Shown: piece after piece, positions 15,027 to 21,843 of the stretch
How the letters are laid out: every line of letters starts with the position of its first letter
Position numbering within the stretch: the first letter of the stretch is position 1
Source: Spirochaetales bacterium
Lineage (GTDB): Bacteria > Spirochaetota > Spirochaetia > SZUA-6 > DRHE01
Direction of reading: 5' to 3'
Assembly: GCA_016930895.1 (NCBI GenBank)
Contig: JAFGFV010000289.1
Coordinates: 1-22,682 of the forward strand
DNA length: 22,682 nt
The notes under the pieces: generated by a model
What the model was told of the DNA's origin: nothing
Databases searched by the model: none
Seen by the model: the letters and a program-made list of their open reading frames with translations, nothing else
Program-made: the position numbers and the translations under genes

Positions 15027-15054
15027 GGCAGTGCGGCACTGCAGTAGCAGTGCC
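15027..15054 (+). other. Hairpin with overlapping alternative pairing upstream of rsmI
   Basis: GGCACTGC (15035-15042) and GCAGTGCC (15047-15054) form a perfect eight-pair stem with an AGTA loop. An adjacent GGCAGTGC (15027-15034) can instead pair with the left arm, so two mutually exclusive structures are possible. It lies 27 bp before the rsmI start codon. No T-run follows it. Confidence 0.6.
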
Positions 15055-15081
15055 AAGGGCTTTCGGAGTACAGTCAAGGCG

Positions 15082-15792
15082 ATGGCGACCCTCTACGTGG
15101 TGGCGACCCCGATCGGCAACCTGGAAGACCTGTCGCGACGGGTACTGCGGGTCTTGGAGGAAGTGGACCTGATCGCCTGCGAGGACACGCGGCAGACCGC
15201 CAAGATCCTCCACGCCCACGGGCTCAGGACCACGCTCACGGCCCTGCATTCCCACAACATGAAGAAGGCCGCCGGCAGTCTCCTGGAGGCCCTCGAGGGG
15301 GGCAAGAGCGTGGCCCTGGTCACCGACGGCGGTACCCCCGGGGTCTCGGACCCCGGGGGATATCTGGTATCCCTGGCCCGGGAGCGGCGCCTTCCCGTGG
15401 TGCCGGTGCCGGGCCCCTCGGCGCTGACCGCGATCCTGAGCGTGGCCGGCGCCCCGACCGGCACGGTCAGCTTCGCGGGGTTCCTGTCCGTGAAGAGCGG
15501 CCGGCGGCGCCGGGCCCTCGAACAGCTGCTCTCCCGGGGCGAATGCGTGGTGCTGTTCGAGTCTCCTCACCGGATCCTGAAGCTCCTGGAGGAGCTGCGG
15601 GAACTGGCGCCCCGGCGGACCCTGCTGGTCGGACGGGAGATGACCAAGATCCACGAGGAGTTCCTGGAAGGTTTTCCCGAGGATGTCTTGACGGAATTGT
15701 CCGGCCGGCCGACAATCAAAGGTGAGTTCACCGTCCTCATCAGGGAGGAGAAAAGGGTCAAGTTGAATCAGCGTCGTGACGATACTGGATAG
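15082..15792 (+). CDS. rsmI: 16S rRNA (cytidine-1402-2'-O)-methyltransferase RsmI
   Basis: The 236-residue tetrapyrrole-methylase-fold enzyme methylates the ribose of C1402 in 16S rRNA, in the ribosomal P site. The start block MATLYVVATPIGNLEDLS, then ACEDTRQTAKIL, LVTDGGTPGVSDPG (SAM-binding glycine loop) and VPGPSALTAIL are all typical. The later FESPHRILKLLEELRE and GREMTKIHEEF complete the pattern. It is shorter than many homologues (about 280 residues) because the usual C-terminal extension is missing. The ATG at 15082 is chosen because the family begins exactly there; longer in-frame starts would read through the hairpin. A TACAGT hexamer ends 7 nt before the ATG, without a clear -35. 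The flgM gene follows after 19 bp. Confidence 0.95.
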   Translation: MATLYVVATPIGNLEDLSRRVLRVLEEVDLIACEDTRQTAKILHAHGLRTTLTALHSHNMKKAAGSLLEALEGGKSVALVTDGGTPGVSDPGGYLVSLARERRLPVVPVPGPSALTAILSVAGAPTGTVSFAGFLSVKSGRRRRALEQLLSRGECVVLFESPHRILKLLEELRELAPRRTLLVGREMTKIHEEFLEGFPEDVLTELSGRPTIKGEFTVLIREEKRVKLNQRRDDTG

Positions 15793-15811
15793 TGAAAGGA
15801 CGACTCCTGCG

Positions 15812-16099
15812 ATGACGATCGAACGAATTGGACCTGTGGATCCGGTTCAGAACTTCAAGAAGACGAAAGGTCCCGAGAAGCCCAAGAAGGGCGAAGGGGC
15901 CGATTCGATCACGCTGTCTCAGGAAGCGAAATCCAAAGCGGAGGTCTACCAGGCTACCGAGTTGGCCAAGAATGCCCCGGCGATCCGCTGGGAGCTGGTA
16001 GAGGCGGCCAAGAAGAGACTCCAGGACCCCAACTACATCTCAGAGAAGGTCGTCGACTCGCTGGCCGAGCGCCTCATGGAGTACTTCGAGATCACGTAG
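15812..16099 (+). CDS. flgM: Anti-sigma-28 factor FlgM (spirochaete type)
   Basis: The 95-residue acidic/basic mixed protein matches FlgM, which holds the flagellar sigma factor FliA inactive until the hook is complete. The N-terminal half is disordered and Lys/Pro-rich (FKKTKGPEKPKKGEGAD), followed by SITLSQEAKSKAEVYQ. The conserved C-terminal sigma-binding helices are seen from APAIRWELVEAAKKRLQDP to VVDSLAERLMEYF. The opening MTIERIGPVDPV is, from memory, typical of spirochaete FlgM. The ATG at 15812 has AAAGGA a little far upstream; an in-frame ATG at 15776 inside rsmI is less likely. It sits behind rsmI rather than among flagellar genes. A strong intrinsic terminator follows. Confidence 0.88.
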   Translation: MTIERIGPVDPVQNFKKTKGPEKPKKGEGADSITLSQEAKSKAEVYQATELAKNAPAIRWELVEAAKKRLQDPNYISEKVVDSLAERLMEYFEIT

Positions 16100-16140
16100 C
16101 GTCCCCGGCGCGGAGGCTGTCCCTTATCGGAAGTTGCCCA

Positions 16141-16173
16141 GGCGGAGGGTCCCAGCGGACCTTCCGCCTTTTT
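16141..16173 (+). terminator. Strong intrinsic terminator after flgM
   Basis: A 12-pair stem GGCGGAGGGTCC (16141-16152) / GGACCTTCCGCC (16157-16168), with one G-U pair and a CAGC loop, is followed directly by TTTTT. It ends the rsmI-flgM unit before the next gene. Confidence 0.93.
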
Positions 16174-16200
16174 GATCTGTAGACACGAAGGAGCGGGGAA

Positions 16201-17349
16201 GTGGCGGACATCTCATTCAACGTACCGACAGACATTCGTTTCGGCTTGGACGTGGTCAACCGAATCGCCACCCTCGTGGGGCAGTACGGGGAGCGGGTGC
16301 TCCTGGTGACCGAGGCGATCCTGTACGAAGGCAAGGTCATCGAGCGCATCCAGACGCTGCTCGAGAAGAAGGGCATCCAGTACATCATCTACGACGAGGT
16401 GGTCCCCCACGCCACCAGCAGTGTGGTGGACGAAGGGCTCAAGCTGGCCCGCAGCTCGCACGCGGACGTGGTCGTGGGGCTGGGCGGGGTCAAGACGCTC
16501 TCCATCGCCAAGTGCATGGCCATGGCGGCTCCCCAGGGCGGGGAGATGGACGACTATCTCTCCGGGGTCCAGGCCAAAGGGCAGCCGCTTCCCTACGTGG
16601 CGGTGCCCACGACGTGCCGTGATCCCTTCCTGTTTCTGGACGAGTACCTGATGATCGACAGTCGGGACCGGACGGCCAAGGTCGGGCGGGCCCAGCGAGG
16701 GATCACCAGGGCGGCAATCGTGGATCCCAAGCTCACGATCACCCTGCCGGCCAAGTACACCGCCACCACCCTCCTGGATACCCTGCTCATGGCCGTGGAG
16801 GGCTACATCTCGGCCCGGAGCAATTTTCTCTCCGACACGCTCTTTGCCCGGGCGTGCGAGTTGATCGGCCGGGTCTCCGGGCAGGTGGCCACCCAGCCCG
16901 AGGACCTGCGGGTGCGCATGAGCGCCTCCATGGCCGGCCTGCTTTCGGCGTTGGGGCTGACCATGAGCAAGACCGGGGTGGGAACCGCCGTGGCCTACGC
17001 CATCAACGGAAGCTTCATGGTGCCCAAGTCGTGGGTGGCCGCGATCCTCTTGCCTCACGTCATGGAGTTCTTTTCCACCGTAGCGGCGGAGAAACTGGCC
17101 AAGGTGGCGGCCCTGCTCGGGGAAGACCTGACCGACATGCCCCCGGTGGAGGGCGCGGCCCGGGCCGTGGAGGCCGTGCGGCGGCTTCTCGGCGTGCTCG
17201 GACTGCCCGCGCGCCTGCGGGACTTCGATCTGAACCTGGACGACATGGTGGACGTCGCGGGGACCGCCCGTTCCTTCGACATGATGAACTACCTGCCCCG
17301 GGCGATCTCCACCGAGGACCTCTACGAGCTCATCAAGGCGGCCTTCTGA
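16201..17349 (+). CDS. Iron-containing alcohol dehydrogenase homologue lacking metal ligands
   Basis: The 382-residue protein has the full-length two-domain fold of the Fe-ADH/glycerol dehydrogenase family. The nucleotide-binding GGGS-x-x-D motif is changed to GLGGVKTLSIAK (93-104). VPTT is kept, but the following GTGSE reads CRDPFLFLDE. Of the four metal ligands, Asp193 remains (LLDTLLMAVEGY), while the three histidines are replaced by Met197, Thr262 (GVGTAVAYAI) and Lys276 (MVPKSW). A normal metal-dependent oxidoreductase reaction is therefore unlikely. The surrounding segments (DPKLTITLPAKYTATT, VAAILLPHVMEF) are well kept, so the gene is under selection rather than decaying. Start is GTG at 16201 with GAAGGAG 7 nt upstream. 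The TrmH-family gene follows after 15 bp. Confidence 0.88.
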   Translation: MADISFNVPTDIRFGLDVVNRIATLVGQYGERVLLVTEAILYEGKVIERIQTLLEKKGIQYIIYDEVVPHATSSVVDEGLKLARSSHADVVVGLGGVKTLSIAKCMAMAAPQGGEMDDYLSGVQAKGQPLPYVAVPTTCRDPFLFLDEYLMIDSRDRTAKVGRAQRGITRAAIVDPKLTITLPAKYTATTLLDTLLMAVEGYISARSNFLSDTLFARACELIGRVSGQVATQPEDLRVRMSASMAGLLSALGLTMSKTGVGTAVAYAINGSFMVPKSWVAAILLPHVMEFFSTVAAEKLAKVAALLGEDLTDMPPVEGAARAVEAVRRLLGVLGLPARLRDFDLNLDDMVDVAGTARSFDMMNYLPRAISTEDLYELIKAAF

Positions 17350-17364
17350 AGCCACCGGTTGGCC

Positions 17365-18162
17365 ATGATCCCGGTCCGGAAGCTCAGCACCCTCCCGCCC
17401 ACCACCCGCTTGCGCAAGATCGTCCGGCTCTTGCAGGGGGTGGAGCTGGGGCTCGAGCGGGGGATCGCCCCCGACCTTTCGTACCTGGCCTCCTGCTCTG
17501 TCCTGGTTGCGGGGCAGACGCGCCTGCGGGCTTCGGTCCGGGAGCGGGCGCGGGTGCTGGCCGCCTGCTGCACGGAGGGCAGGAGCAGCACGGAGCTCAG
17601 GCGCGCGGTAAACGCCCTGCGCCACGGCCTGCTCGAGGCCCTGGGTGAGCCGCCGGCGGAGTGGGACCTGCTGCTGCCCGATGCCTTGGAGCTCGATCCC
17701 TCCCGCCGAACCCGGTACCCCGTGGAGGTGTACCTGGAAGAGGTTCGCTCGCCTTTCAACGTGGGCTCGATTCTGCGCAGCAGCGAGGCCTTCGGGGTGC
17801 AGAGACTCCTGCTTTCTCCCGGAACAGCTTCTCCCCTGCACCCCCGGGCGCAGAAGACGGCCCGGGGCGCAGCCTCCGCGGTACCCTGGCGCTATGCCGC
17901 CCTTTCCAGCCTGCGTGGGCGAACGGGGGTGGTGGCCCTGGAGCTGGGGGGAACACCGCTGGATCGGTTCGTCTTTCCTCCCTCGGGGGTCCTCCTGGTG
18001 GGCTCGGAGGAGCTGGGACTGAGCCCCTCTGCCCTGGCGCTTGCGCGGGCGGGCACGGTCTCGATTCCGATGGCCGGCGCCAAGCGCTCGCTCAACGTGG
18101 CCGTGGCGTTCGGCGTGGTGATGCAGGCCTGGGCCGCCCGCTTATCCTCCGGCGGGGCCTGA
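17365..18162 (+). CDS. SpoU/TrmH-family RNA 2'-O-methyltransferase
   Basis: The 265-residue protein has an N-terminal helical region of about 120 residues without a recognised domain, then a SPOUT methyltransferase domain. Motif 1 is SPFNVGSILRSSEAFGV, with the catalytic Asn and Arg. Motif 2 is VLLVGSEELGLS, and motif 3 is SIPMAGAKRSLNVAVAFGVV, which together form the SAM-binding knot. The target (tRNA Gm18 or a 23S ribose) cannot be decided; the divergent N-terminus does not look like the L30e-like domain of RlmB. The ATG at 17365 is taken; a TTG two codons earlier is possible. The Shine-Dalgarno signal is weak, so it may depend on coupling to the gene 15 bp upstream. Its 3' end overlaps a convergent gene by 21 bp. 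Confidence 0.92.
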   Translation: MIPVRKLSTLPPTTRLRKIVRLLQGVELGLERGIAPDLSYLASCSVLVAGQTRLRASVRERARVLAACCTEGRSSTELRRAVNALRHGLLEALGEPPAEWDLLLPDALELDPSRRTRYPVEVYLEEVRSPFNVGSILRSSEAFGVQRLLLSPGTASPLHPRAQKTARGAASAVPWRYAALSSLRGRTGVVALELGGTPLDRFVFPPSGVLLVGSEELGLSPSALALARAGTVSIPMAGAKRSLNVAVAFGVVMQAWAARLSSGGA

Positions 18163-18501
18163 GCGGCCCTGTGGTGCCCCTGCCGGGTCCTCCTGGGCGA
18201 AACGCACGCTGCGCCACGGCAGGAACGAGGCATAGCTGCGTTCCTGCCAGCTCCACAATCGGACGGTCCTTCCCCCGACCAGCCGGGCGAGGATCGGTTC
18301 CAGGGTGTCCAGGAGCTCTGGCGGCGCGCCGCCCGGGCTGCCGGCGAGCAGGCACCGCGGCAGCAGTGCCGCCACTTCCCGCTCGGGCAGATAGGCCTGT
18401 CGGGGGCCCTCGCCTTCCACGAGCACGCTCACGCGCACCTTGAGCCGCCGGCCCTCGAGAACAGGCTCCACGCGCTCGATCCGCCCACGGCGTCCTTTCA
18501 T
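18142..18501 (-). CDS. Small conserved-looking protein of unknown function
   Basis: I do not recognise this 119-residue protein. It starts at an ATG (18501) behind GGGAGGTTGAGACC, a good ribosome binding site. The sequence is basic at the N-terminus (MKGRRGRIERVEP), then strand-rich (RLKVRVSVLVEGEG), then helical (PEREVAALLPRCLL, PPELLDTLEPILARLV). It ends in an aromatic segment (RLWSWQERSYASFLPW) before a Gly/Pro-rich tail. There is no signal peptide or metal motif; a compact cytoplasmic domain is likely. Its tail overlaps the TrmH-family gene on the other strand by 21 bp. It lies about 106 bp downstream of the OsmC-like gene. Confidence 0.7.
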   Translation of the reverse strand: MKGRRGRIERVEPVLEGRRLKVRVSVLVEGEGPRQAYLPEREVAALLPRCLLAGSPGGAPPELLDTLEPILARLVGGRTVRLWSWQERSYASFLPWRSVRFAQEDPAGAPQGRSGPAGG

Positions 18502-18607
18502 GGTCTCAACCTCCCTACCCGGGTATGACGGGCCCGGAGGCGATTTTGCTTGGGAATGTCGGGCGCGGGCGGGAAGCTGCGGGTCGGCCGGTCGCGGGTC
18601 GGGAGGA

Positions 18608-19030
18608 TCAGCCCGCGGGATTCAGGATGATCTCGTGGGAGATTCGGGCGGTCTTTTCCAGCATGGCAGTCACACCGCAGTACTTTTCCATCGAGAGCTT
18701 GACGGCCTTTTCGATCTTGCTGCGGTCCAGCTCCGGGCCGCTGAAGATGTAGCGGACCAGGATGTCGGTGTAGACGCTGGGGTGCTCATGTGACAGCTTC
18801 CCTTCGACCTCCAACCGGAAGCTGTCGAAAGGGACCTTCATCTTGCCCAGCAGGGAGACCACGTCCATGCCCGTGCAACCCCCCAGGCTCGACAGGAGCA
18901 ACGTCTTGGGCCGCGGCCCCCGGTCCTTGCCGCCGAACTGCTCGTCGGAGTCGATCGTGAAGCTGTGACCGTGGAGCTCCACGTCAAAGCTCATCCCGCC
19001 GGTCCAGTTCAGGCTGGTCTTGCTAGGCAT
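18608..19030 (-). CDS. OsmC/Ohr-superfamily protein
   Basis: The 140-residue cytoplasmic protein belongs to the OsmC family of thiol peroxidases and related stress proteins. The two characteristic cysteines are present: Cys52 in LSSLGGCTGMDVVSLL and Cys118 in MEKYCGVTAML. They form the peroxide-reducing pair in known members. The N-terminal strand region (FDVELHGHSFTIDSDEQFGG) and the long helix between the cysteines also fit. Length is typical (about 140). The ATG at 19030 has GAAGGGA upstream. It follows the glutaredoxin-like gene by 41 bp on the same strand, which fits a small redox operon. A thiol reductant from that protein could recycle it, but this is inference. Confidence 0.9.
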   Translation of the reverse strand: MPSKTSLNWTGGMSFDVELHGHSFTIDSDEQFGGKDRGPRPKTLLLSSLGGCTGMDVVSLLGKMKVPFDSFRLEVEGKLSHEHPSVYTDILVRYIFSGPELDRSKIEKAVKLSMEKYCGVTAMLEKTARISHEIILNPAG

Positions 19031-19071
19031 CGCGTTGTTCCCTTCTTCGGCTCGAGCATGTCGAGACGGAG

Positions 19072-19302
19072 CTACCGTCGCAGCGCCCGCTCGACCTCCG
19101 GCTGATTGAAGCCCACGATAATCCTTCCGTGTACATCGATCACCGGCACGCCCATCTGGCCGGACTTGCGCACCATCTCCTCGGCGCGGCGAGGGTCTTG
19201 AGCTACGTTGTACTCGGTGTACGGTACCTTGTGCTCCCGGAAGTACTGCTTGGCCTTGTTGCAGTATCCGCAAGATGGCGTGGTGTAGATGGTAACCGCC
19301 AT
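19072..19302 (-). CDS. Glutaredoxin-like (NrdH-type) thiol-disulfide protein
   Basis: The 76-residue thioredoxin-fold protein has the active site CGYC (Cys11 and Cys14) after the first strand (VTIYTTPS), the cis-proline loop GVPV (Pro53), and a final segment GRIIVGFNQPEVERAL. It would reduce protein disulfides or mixed disulfides in the cytoplasm. The short length and the absence of a clear glutathione-binding TVP/GG pattern place it among NrdH-redoxin/glutaredoxin-like proteins; the electron donor is unknown. The ATG at 19302 has a strong AGGAGAGGAG upstream. The downstream OsmC-like gene probably shares its transcript, suggesting a joint antioxidant role. Confidence 0.92.
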   Translation of the reverse strand: MAVTIYTTPSCGYCNKAKQYFREHKVPYTEYNVAQDPRRAEEMVRKSGQMGVPVIDVHGRIIVGFNQPEVERALRR

Positions 19303-19341
19303 ACGACTCTCCTCTCCTATTTCCTGCCTGGGATCACATGA

Positions 19342-19370
19342 AAAATACTATATATGATTTCTCGCGTCAA
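19342..19370 (-). promoter_or_regulatory. Possible promoter of the glutaredoxin-OsmC unit
   Basis: TTGACG (19370-19365) and TATTTT (19347-19342) are 17 bp apart in a markedly AT-rich stretch (19341-19360). A better hexamer TATAGT at 19352-19347 is too close to this -35. The leader would be about 30 nt and holds the ribosome binding site. Confidence 0.5.
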
Positions 19371-19377
19371 CGGTTCA

Positions 19378-19394
19378 CTCGCCCTGCGGGCGAG
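19378..19394 (-). terminator. Hairpin between the HDOD gene and the glutaredoxin gene
   Basis: CTCGCCC (19378-19384) and GGGCGAG (19388-19394) form a seven-pair stem with a three-base loop, about 56 bp after the HDOD stop codon. No T-run follows, so termination is possible but unproven. The rest of the 148-bp gap holds the promoter at 19342-19370 and nothing else I can assign. Confidence 0.35.
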
Positions 19395-19450
19395 CACGGC
19401 GGGCGACCGCGGCACCTCCTGTGCCGGCGGTACAGGACGTGCCGGGCCGC

Positions 19451-20938
19451 TCAGAAACGGGCCCGCTGCGCTTCGAAGCCGGCCGCCAGGCGCTCCTGGA
19501 TCTTCTGAAGCTGGGCTTCGCTCTGGATTCCGAAGTCGTAGAGCACCGGCACCTCGATCTGCTCGTACACGAGGCGGTCGCGCTCGAGATCGGCGATGGC
19601 GTTGGCCAGATAGACGCTAAAGACGATGTCCTTGTGCGTTTCCTCGCAGTCCAGTGGGTTGTGATGGTAGCGGATGGCCTCCACCAGCTGTTCGGGGAAG
19701 TTCCATTTCTTGGCGATCATGGCCCCGACCTCCGCGTGCGCCATGCCCACCGAGAAGCTCTCCAGCATCTTGCTCGGGATCTCCTTGTCGCGGCAGAACT
19801 TCTTGATGCGCTCCAGGAGGTCCGGATGCAGGGAGGCGATGATGATCTGCCCGAGATCGTGGAGGATGCCGCCCACGTAGACGTCGTCGAGGATTTCCTT
19901 GCGCTTGCGGAAGCTCTTGGCCAGGTTGAAGGCGTAGAAGGCCGTTCGATACGAGTGCTGCCACAAACCCCGCATCTCCTGGTACTTCTGATTCATGATC
20001 TTCTGCGTCCCGAGGGTGTACATGAGGTTGCGCACGCCCTTGATCCCGACCATCTTGACCGCTTCGACGATGTTGTCCACCCGCCGGGGCAGCATGAACT
20101 GGGCGGAGTTGACCAGCTTGAGCAGGTCTGCCGTCAGCGCCGGGTCGACCGAAATCTGCCGGGCAATGTCGGTGATCTCCGAGTCCGGGTCGCTCACCAG
20201 GCGCTGCAGGTGAAGGATGTTGTCCGGGAACTGCGGCAGCGCCTCGACCTCCTTGATGATCTCCTCGGCGAGCATGTCCATCTGCTCGAGGCTGACCTCG
20301 TTGAAGGGAATGTGCAGAGCCGCGATCGTCTCCCCGTTCTCCACGTCGATGGAGAAGGAATCCTCGTCCAGGCCGATCTTCTTGAGCATGAGCATCAGGA
20401 TCACGATCCCCAGGCCGGCTCCCTCGGTGTTGTCGAGCACGGTGGCGAAGGCTTCCTCCATGCTGGTGAAGGCCCGTGAGCGGGCGATGCGATCGAAGAT
20501 GCGAATCTGCTCGATCTTGGTGATCTCCACGTTGTTGCGGACCGCCAGGCTGAAGGTCTTACTGCGGGTCTGGAACACGATCTTGATGTACAGCCCCATC
20601 TCCTTCTGCCTCTGGAGAAAGTGCTGGATGTTCTCGAGGGTGTCCTCCTTGAAGGTGGTCATGCCCTTGGCATAGTCGGCGGGATCGTTCAGATCCAGCT
20701 GCTTTTCCTGGAAGTAGGCGCGTTTGGTGTTGGCCTTCTTGGCGTTGACCGCCAGCTCGCGCAGGCAGTAGGCCAGCTGGTCCTTGATCTGCGGAAAGCC
20801 GAGCTCGTCCAGGAAGACCTGGAGCACCTCTTCCAGGTACTCCTCGGTCTCGTGGGGGAGGGTGAAGGTCTTGAAGCTCAAGGGGACTGAGCTGCTGGTT
20901 GCGCGCTTGATTTGCTCGAGGTCGACCTGGGCGGGCAT
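19451..20938 (-). CDS. GHKL-like ATPase domain fused to an HDOD domain
   Basis: The 495-residue cytoplasmic protein has two parts. Residues about 25-215 look like a GHKL/histidine-kinase-type ATPase fold: ELAVNAKKAN (Glu61, Asn65) resembles the N-box and EGAGLGIVILMLMLKKIG (172-189) the glycine lid. The usual histidine phosphoacceptor domain is absent, and the D-box is weak (AVRNN). Residues about 230-430 form an HDOD domain, starting with LPQFPDNILHLQRLVSDPDS. It retains HD-type residues His328, His360-Asp361 (ILHDLGQ), His401 and His425-His426. HDOD proteins act in signalling, motility and stress regulation. The ATG at 20938 has AGGAAG upstream and a consensus TTGACA promoter. It is divergent from the Nif3-like gene. 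Confidence 0.88.
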   Translation of the reverse strand: MPAQVDLEQIKRATSSSVPLSFKTFTLPHETEEYLEEVLQVFLDELGFPQIKDQLAYCLRELAVNAKKANTKRAYFQEKQLDLNDPADYAKGMTTFKEDTLENIQHFLQRQKEMGLYIKIVFQTRSKTFSLAVRNNVEITKIEQIRIFDRIARSRAFTSMEEAFATVLDNTEGAGLGIVILMLMLKKIGLDEDSFSIDVENGETIAALHIPFNEVSLEQMDMLAEEIIKEVEALPQFPDNILHLQRLVSDPDSEITDIARQISVDPALTADLLKLVNSAQFMLPRRVDNIVEAVKMVGIKGVRNLMYTLGTQKIMNQKYQEMRGLWQHSYRTAFYAFNLAKSFRKRKEILDDVYVGGILHDLGQIIIASLHPDLLERIKKFCRDKEIPSKMLESFSVGMAHAEVGAMIAKKWNFPEQLVEAIRYHHNPLDCEETHKDIVFSVYLANAIADLERDRLVYEQIEVPVLYDFGIQSEAQLQKIQERLAAGFEAQRARF

Positions 20939-20971
20939 GGGCTTCCTGCCTTCCTTTGAAACTTGAAATAG

Positions 20972-21001
20972 AGAATATCGCCCCTTCCCCGGGGATGTCA
21001 A
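20972..21001 (-). promoter_or_regulatory. Promoter of the HDOD gene
   Basis: A perfect TTGACA (21001-20996) is followed after 18 bp by TATTCT (20977-20972) on the minus strand. Transcription should begin near 20965, leaving a leader of about 27 nt with the AGGAAG site. Confidence 0.7.
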
Positions 21002-21032
21002 GTTCGGTGTCGTTGGCGCGGCCGCGAGTCCG

Positions 21033-21061
21033 TTGCCCTTGCGGCGGCAAGCAGCTATAAT
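21033..21061 (+). promoter_or_regulatory. Promoter of the Nif3-like gene, leaderless type
   Basis: TTGCCC (21033-21038) and a perfect TATAAT (21056-21061) are separated by exactly 17 bp. The start of transcription would be at about 21067-21068, three or four bases before the ATG at 21071, with no Shine-Dalgarno sequence. Confidence 0.78.
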
Positions 21062-21070
21062 GACCGGCCT

Positions 21071-21832
21071 ATGCGCCTGGAAGAGTTCGACCAACGGATC
21101 CGCGATCTCCTGTCTTTGGCTACCTATGCGGCAGCCGATTCGTCCATGAACGGGCTGCAGGTGGGACGCTCCGGGGAGGAGCTGCGGCGGGTCGCCTTCG
21201 CGGTGGACGCCTGCCTGGAGACGATCCAGCGCGCCGCGGAGTGGAACGCCGAGCTATTGTTCGTGCACCACGGGCTGTTCTGGGGGGCTCCTCTGGCGGT
21301 CACCGGCGTGCACTACCGGCGCCTGCGGGCCCTGCTGGAGGCCGACTGCGGTCTGTACGCGGTGCACCTGCCCCTGGACCTGCACCCGCAGCTGGGCAAC
21401 AATGCCGGCCTGGCCCGGCTGCTGGGGTTGTCCGAGCTCGAGCCCTTCGGGGAGTACCGGGGGGTGCGGATCGGCTGGAAGGGACGCCTGGCCCAGAGCC
21501 GGAGCCTGGAGGAGATCACCCGCCTGGTGGCCGGCGGCAGCGCGGAAACCCCGCAGGTGCTGCCCTTCGGTCCGGAGGAGATCCAAAGCGTCGGGATCGT
21601 TTCCGGGGGAGCGGCGGCGGAGGCCCTGCAGGCCATCGACGAAGGGCTGGACCTGTTCGTCACCGGGGATGCCGACCACACGGTGTACCATCACTGCCTG
21701 GAAGGCAGGATCAACGTGATCTTCGGCGGGCACTACCGCACCGAGGTGTGGGGGGTCAAGCTGCTGTCGGAGCACGTGGCCCGGGAGATGGGTCTGGAGA
21801 CCTGCTTCCTGGACGTGCCCACGGGGCTGTGA
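21071..21832 (+). CDS. Nif3-like dinuclear metal-binding protein
   Basis: The 253-residue protein belongs to the NIF3/DUF34 family, which forms toroidal hexamers with a two-metal site; its physiological role is still debated (GTP cyclohydrolase I type 2 is an old label). Metal ligands visible are His66-His67 in FVHHGLFW, Asp103 in HLPLDLHP, and the C-terminal His and Glu in FGGHYRTEVWG. The middle part (VGIVSGGAAAEALQAIDEGLDLFVTGDADH) is also typical. Length is that of the short bacterial form without the central insertion. The ATG at 21071 has no Shine-Dalgarno sequence but sits just after a TATAAT box, so its message is probably leaderless. lspA follows 11 bp after the stop codon. Confidence 0.93.
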   Translation: MRLEEFDQRIRDLLSLATYAAADSSMNGLQVGRSGEELRRVAFAVDACLETIQRAAEWNAELLFVHHGLFWGAPLAVTGVHYRRLRALLEADCGLYAVHLPLDLHPQLGNNAGLARLLGLSELEPFGEYRGVRIGWKGRLAQSRSLEEITRLVAGGSAETPQVLPFGPEEIQSVGIVSGGAAAEALQAIDEGLDLFVTGDADHTVYHHCLEGRINVIFGGHYRTEVWGVKLLSEHVAREMGLETCFLDVPTGL

Positions 21833-21843
21833 GCCGGCCTCGG

